Part shown: piece by piece, positions 6,401 to 7,623 of the stretch
How positions within the stretch are numbered: position 1 is the stretch's first letter
Layout of the letters: each line of letters begins with the position of its first letter
Source: an uncultured Lysobacteraceae bacterium
GTDB taxonomy: Bacteria; Pseudomonadota; Gammaproteobacteria; Xanthomonadales; Rhodanobacteraceae
Direction: 5' to 3'
Assembly: GCA_946480705.1 (NCBI GenBank)
Contig: CAMLLF010000167.1
Span: forward strand, 1-7,623
DNA length: 7,623 nt
Position numbers and translations under genes: made by a program
Notes under the pieces: model-generated
What the model saw: only the letters and a program-made list of their open reading frames with translations
Databases searched by the model: none
What the model was told of the DNA's origin: nothing

Positions 6401-6464
6401 AAGCTCGGGTCGATGTGCCGATTCGAACTTTCAATACTCGGCGCGTGCGGCCTGCCATCGACTG

Positions 6465-6491
6465 AAAAACCCGGAGCTACGCCGCCCGGTT
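6465..6491 (-). terminator. Imperfect terminator-like hairpin, minus strand
   Basis: On the minus strand AACCGGGC pairs with GCTCCGGGTT, allowing two single-base bulges, around a loop GGCGTA. The T run that begins in the stem makes five T in a row (6465-6469 on the complement). It would end transcription coming from the MazG-like gene, about 220 bp past its stop. The bulges and short T run make it weak. Confidence 0.3.
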
Positions 6492-6578
6492 GCCGCGCCG
6501 TTCAAGCCGCCGTCTGACGTGCTGCTGTGTCTCGGGATCGATGCAACGAGCGAAGCACTCTTTCATGCCGCGCATCAT
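6477..6578 (-). CDS. Tiny hypothetical reading frame (33 codons), doubtful
   Basis: The frame starts with two consecutive ATGs (first at 6578) and encodes MMRGMKECFARC... followed by a charged helix-like tail QQHVRRRLERRGNRAA. It ends inside the loop of the terminator-like hairpin at 6465-6491. No Shine-Dalgarno is apparent and I recognise no family. It could be a remnant of a longer gene or chance. Confidence 0.12.
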   Translation of the reverse strand: MMRGMKECFARCIDPETQQHVRRRLERRGNRAA

Positions 6579-6711
6579 TGAGACAGGTACTGCCAATCAG
6601 CCGGTCTACGGCACCGGCGATCGCTGGCCGTTGCTGGCAAGAGCGCTTCGATAGCCACGAGCCTCGCTTTGTCGATTGGTAAACGATCACCCGGCCACGC
6701 CCCCCGTCCAC

Positions 6712-7062
6712 TTACAGTTCGCTGTACTTCAGGCTGCTGCCCCGTGCGCGAGAGACAGGGTACTTTTCCGCGTTCTCGATCATTTTCGCTCGCGCCGCCT
6801 GGATCAGGTCCACGTCGAGCCGATCCGACAACTGCAGCAGATAGATGAATACGTCGGCCATTTCCCGCGCGACTGCCGCCTTCCTTTCGGCGCCGAGCGC
6901 GCGGCTGTCGGATTCGGAGAGCCATTGAAAGTGTTCCAGCAGCTCGGCCGCCTCGACACTCAGCGCCATCGCAAGATTCTTCGGGGAGTGGAACCGGCCC
7001 CACTCCCTCGCTTCGGCAAATTCGCGAAGCGACTGCTTCAGTGCGTCGTGCTCGGTATTCAT
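6712..7062 (-). CDS. MazG-like nucleotide pyrophosphohydrolase (dCTPase / DCTPP1 type)
   Basis: This 116-residue protein belongs to the all-alpha NTP pyrophosphohydrolases, which hydrolyse (d)NTPs or modified nucleotides to the monophosphate plus pyrophosphate and so clean the nucleotide pool. Visible signatures match the DCTPP1/RS21-C6 branch: FAEAREWGRFHSPKNLAMAL (15-34), the metal-binding EAAELLEHFQW (37-47, with E37 and E40), EMADVFIYLL (67-76, with E67 and D70), and the C-terminal KMIENAEKYPV (93-103). The length is typical of these single-domain enzymes. The ATG at 7062 has a good Shine-Dalgarno GGAG (7068-7071), 5 nt upstream. The frame stays open upstream to 7275, but that extension is Arg/Ser rich and unlike the family. 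It is convergent with mnmE. The exact substrate cannot be told from sequence. Confidence 0.9.
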   Translation of the reverse strand: MNTEHDALKQSLREFAEAREWGRFHSPKNLAMALSVEAAELLEHFQWLSESDSRALGAERKAAVAREMADVFIYLLQLSDRLDVDLIQAARAKMIENAEKYPVSRARGSSLKYSEL

Positions 7063-7079
7063 CGAAACTCCAGGCATGA

Positions 7080-7544
7080 ATGGCGGAACCGGCTGCTTCC
7101 GGCGGTCAAGACGATTCGGAGCTGCCCCGGCAACCCGATACGCGCAAGGCGCCATCCGGCGTTCTGACCGCGGAGCGCCGCACCTGTCCGGCCTGCCGAT
7201 TGATTCACCGACTGCACTCGATGAATCCGCAGCAATGCTGGACACGACCTTGCCTGCGCGTCGCATGCTCGTCAATTTGTCCGCCCGCGACGGTCAAATA
7301 CGGCTCGGCCTGCCCGAGCACGATCCTCCTCGCAGATCTTCTCCGCGCTACGCTCACTGAATCACCTACGCCTCTGCGCTTCGACGAGCCAAGCGCCGAT
7401 ACGGTTGTGTCCGCGGTGCTGCTCGAGCACGCACGGCCCGGCGACGGCCGGTTCGGCGGTGATGCCGGCGTGCGTAGCGCGCCGAACAATGTGGAAAACC
7501 GGCCAACCGTCACACCGGCGGCAGCGCGCGCGGAACGGTCCTGA
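7080..7544 (+). CDS. Unrecognised Cys-rich hypothetical protein, doubtful
   Basis: This frame gives 154 residues and matches no family I know. Residues 1-35 are polar. A cluster of seven Cys follows (C36, C39, C53, C58, C63, C67, C78) with two His (43, 46); the CPAC pair at 36-39 resembles a zinc knuckle. The C-terminal part is Ala/Arg/Pro rich and looks less protein-like. A partial Shine-Dalgarno (CAGG, 7071-7074) is 5 nt before the ATG, overlapping the ribosome-binding site of the divergent MazG-like gene. Only 17 bp separate the two starts, so each promoter would have to lie inside the other gene. By a hand count over the last 61 codons, third-position GC is about 70%. It may be a chance frame in GC-rich DNA. 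Confidence 0.3.
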   Translation: MAEPAASGGQDDSELPRQPDTRKAPSGVLTAERRTCPACRLIHRLHSMNPQQCWTRPCLRVACSSICPPATVKYGSACPSTILLADLLRATLTESPTPLRFDEPSADTVVSAVLLEHARPGDGRFGGDAGVRSAPNNVENRPTVTPAAARAERS

Positions 7545-7592
7545 TACAGGATCGCGAGCCGATTTCGAGGCAGGGACGCCCCGGCATTTCAT
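7362..7592 (-). CDS. Unrecognised short hypothetical protein, doubtful
   Basis: This 76-residue frame starts MKCRGVPASKSARDPV and has a CxxC pair (CRRC) followed by GWPVFHIVRRATHAGI; no family is recognised. Its best support is a strong Shine-Dalgarno AAGGA (7599-7603), 6 nt before the ATG at 7592. It overlaps the 3' part of the plus-strand frame 7080-7544, so at most one of the two is likely real. By a hand count third-position GC is about 72%, which does not separate it from chance. Confidence 0.25.
   Translation of the reverse strand: MKCRGVPASKSARDPVSGPFRARCRRCDGWPVFHIVRRATHAGITAEPAVAGPCVLEQHRGHNRIGAWLVEAQRRR
7429..7475. repeat. Imperfect inverted repeat
   Basis: ACGCACG (7429-7435) and CGTGCGT (7469-7475) are perfect 7-bp arms. 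Pairing continues inward for five more pairs with two single-base bulges, around a loop of about 21 nt. It could be a REP-like element or a transcript-end structure, but no second copy lies in the window. Confidence 0.3.
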
Positions 7593-7623
7593 GGCGGTTC
7601 CTTCAGCGCTCTTTGCGGACGCG

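Larger units (their letters stand above)
6401..6711. other. 311-bp gap between convergent mnmE and the MazG-like gene; no convincing gene
   Basis: I see no recognisable protein, tRNA or repeat here. Reading frames on the minus strand are short and Arg/Ser rich. A terminator-like structure (6465-6491) and a 33-codon frame (6477-6578), both on the minus strand, are listed separately. mnmE has no clear intrinsic terminator of its own immediately after its stop. The region may be a decayed gene or plain spacer. Confidence 0.5.

Noticed and set aside
6405..6432. tRNA-like T-loop (GTTCGAATC on the minus strand)
   Set aside because: The bases flanking the loop do not pair to form a T stem, and no acceptor or anticodon arms could be found.
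6500..6525. Sequence resembling an integron attC end (TTCAAGCCG)
   Set aside because: Only nine bases match. No paired core sites, no integrase and no cassette structure were seen.
6575..6711. Possible transposase remnant on the minus strand (IEALLP...RRPADW)
   Set aside because: The resemblance to the IS5-type W..(I/L)E.LLP motif is short, the frame is a continuation of a shadow of the MazG-like gene, and no terminal inverted repeats or target duplications are visible.
7063..7275. N-terminal extension of the MazG-like protein up to 7275
   Set aside because: The extension is Arg/Ser/Pro rich and unlike the family. The ATG at 7062 has a well-placed GGAG and yields the normal length.
7591..7623. 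Plus-strand ATG at 7591 as the start of a gene running off the right edge
   Set aside because: Only 11 codons are visible, the purine-rich stretch upstream is too far (about 14 nt), and the overlapping minus-strand ATG has the better ribosome-binding site.
1..7623. CRISPR array, rRNA, riboswitch or complete insertion sequence
   Set aside because: No regularly spaced direct repeats, no rRNA-like sequence, no recognisable riboswitch core and no transposase with terminal repeats were found on reading both strands.

Overview
The window is the chromosomal replication-origin neighbourhood of a GC-rich gammaproteobacterium. The gene order dnaN-dnaA on the minus strand, divergent from rpmH-rnpA-yidC-mnmE on the plus strand, is the classic layout for that class. 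DnaA, RpmH and YidC look most like the Xanthomonadales / Nevskiales / Pseudomonas side of the group, for example DnaA domain I and a Lys in the YidC groove. This placement comes from remembered family sequences and was not checked by a search.

Left part (1-2455): a 3'-truncated dnaN (sliding clamp) runs off the left edge. Next comes a 215-bp gap (891-1105) that looks like oriC. It holds two perfect DnaA boxes in inverted orientation (1057-1065 and 1092-1100), a 40-bp tract that is 75% AT (981-1020), and a perfect match to the IHF consensus (996-1008). A complete dnaA follows. dnaA and rpmH diverge from a 157-bp gap (2456-2612) that carries a strong sigma70-type promoter for rpmH and a perfect 7-bp hairpin in the dnaA leader.

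Middle part (2613-6400): rpmH (ribosomal protein L34), rnpA (RNase P protein), yidC (membrane insertase) and mnmE (tRNA wobble-uridine modification GTPase). Two departures from the usual block are visible. yidD, normally between rnpA and yidC, has no intact copy in the 125-bp gap. mnmG, which often follows mnmE, is not next. A perfect 13-bp inverted repeat begins 5 nt after the yidC stop.

Right part (6401-7623): a 311-bp gap with no convincing gene, then a small minus-strand all-alpha NTP pyrophosphohydrolase of the MazG / DCTPP1 type. The last 560 bp contain only unrecognised reading frames: a Cys-rich plus-strand frame and a short minus-strand frame with a good ribosome-binding site. I cannot confirm either.

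Together the recognised genes are housekeeping: replication initiation (DnaA, DnaN, oriC), ribosome and RNase P biogenesis (L34, RnpA), membrane protein insertion (YidC), tRNA modification (MnmE) and nucleotide-pool cleaning (MazG-like). I see no clear evidence of a novel multi-gene system. The points most worth checking are the compact origin, its position relative to the strand switch, the missing yidD, and the unassigned right end.
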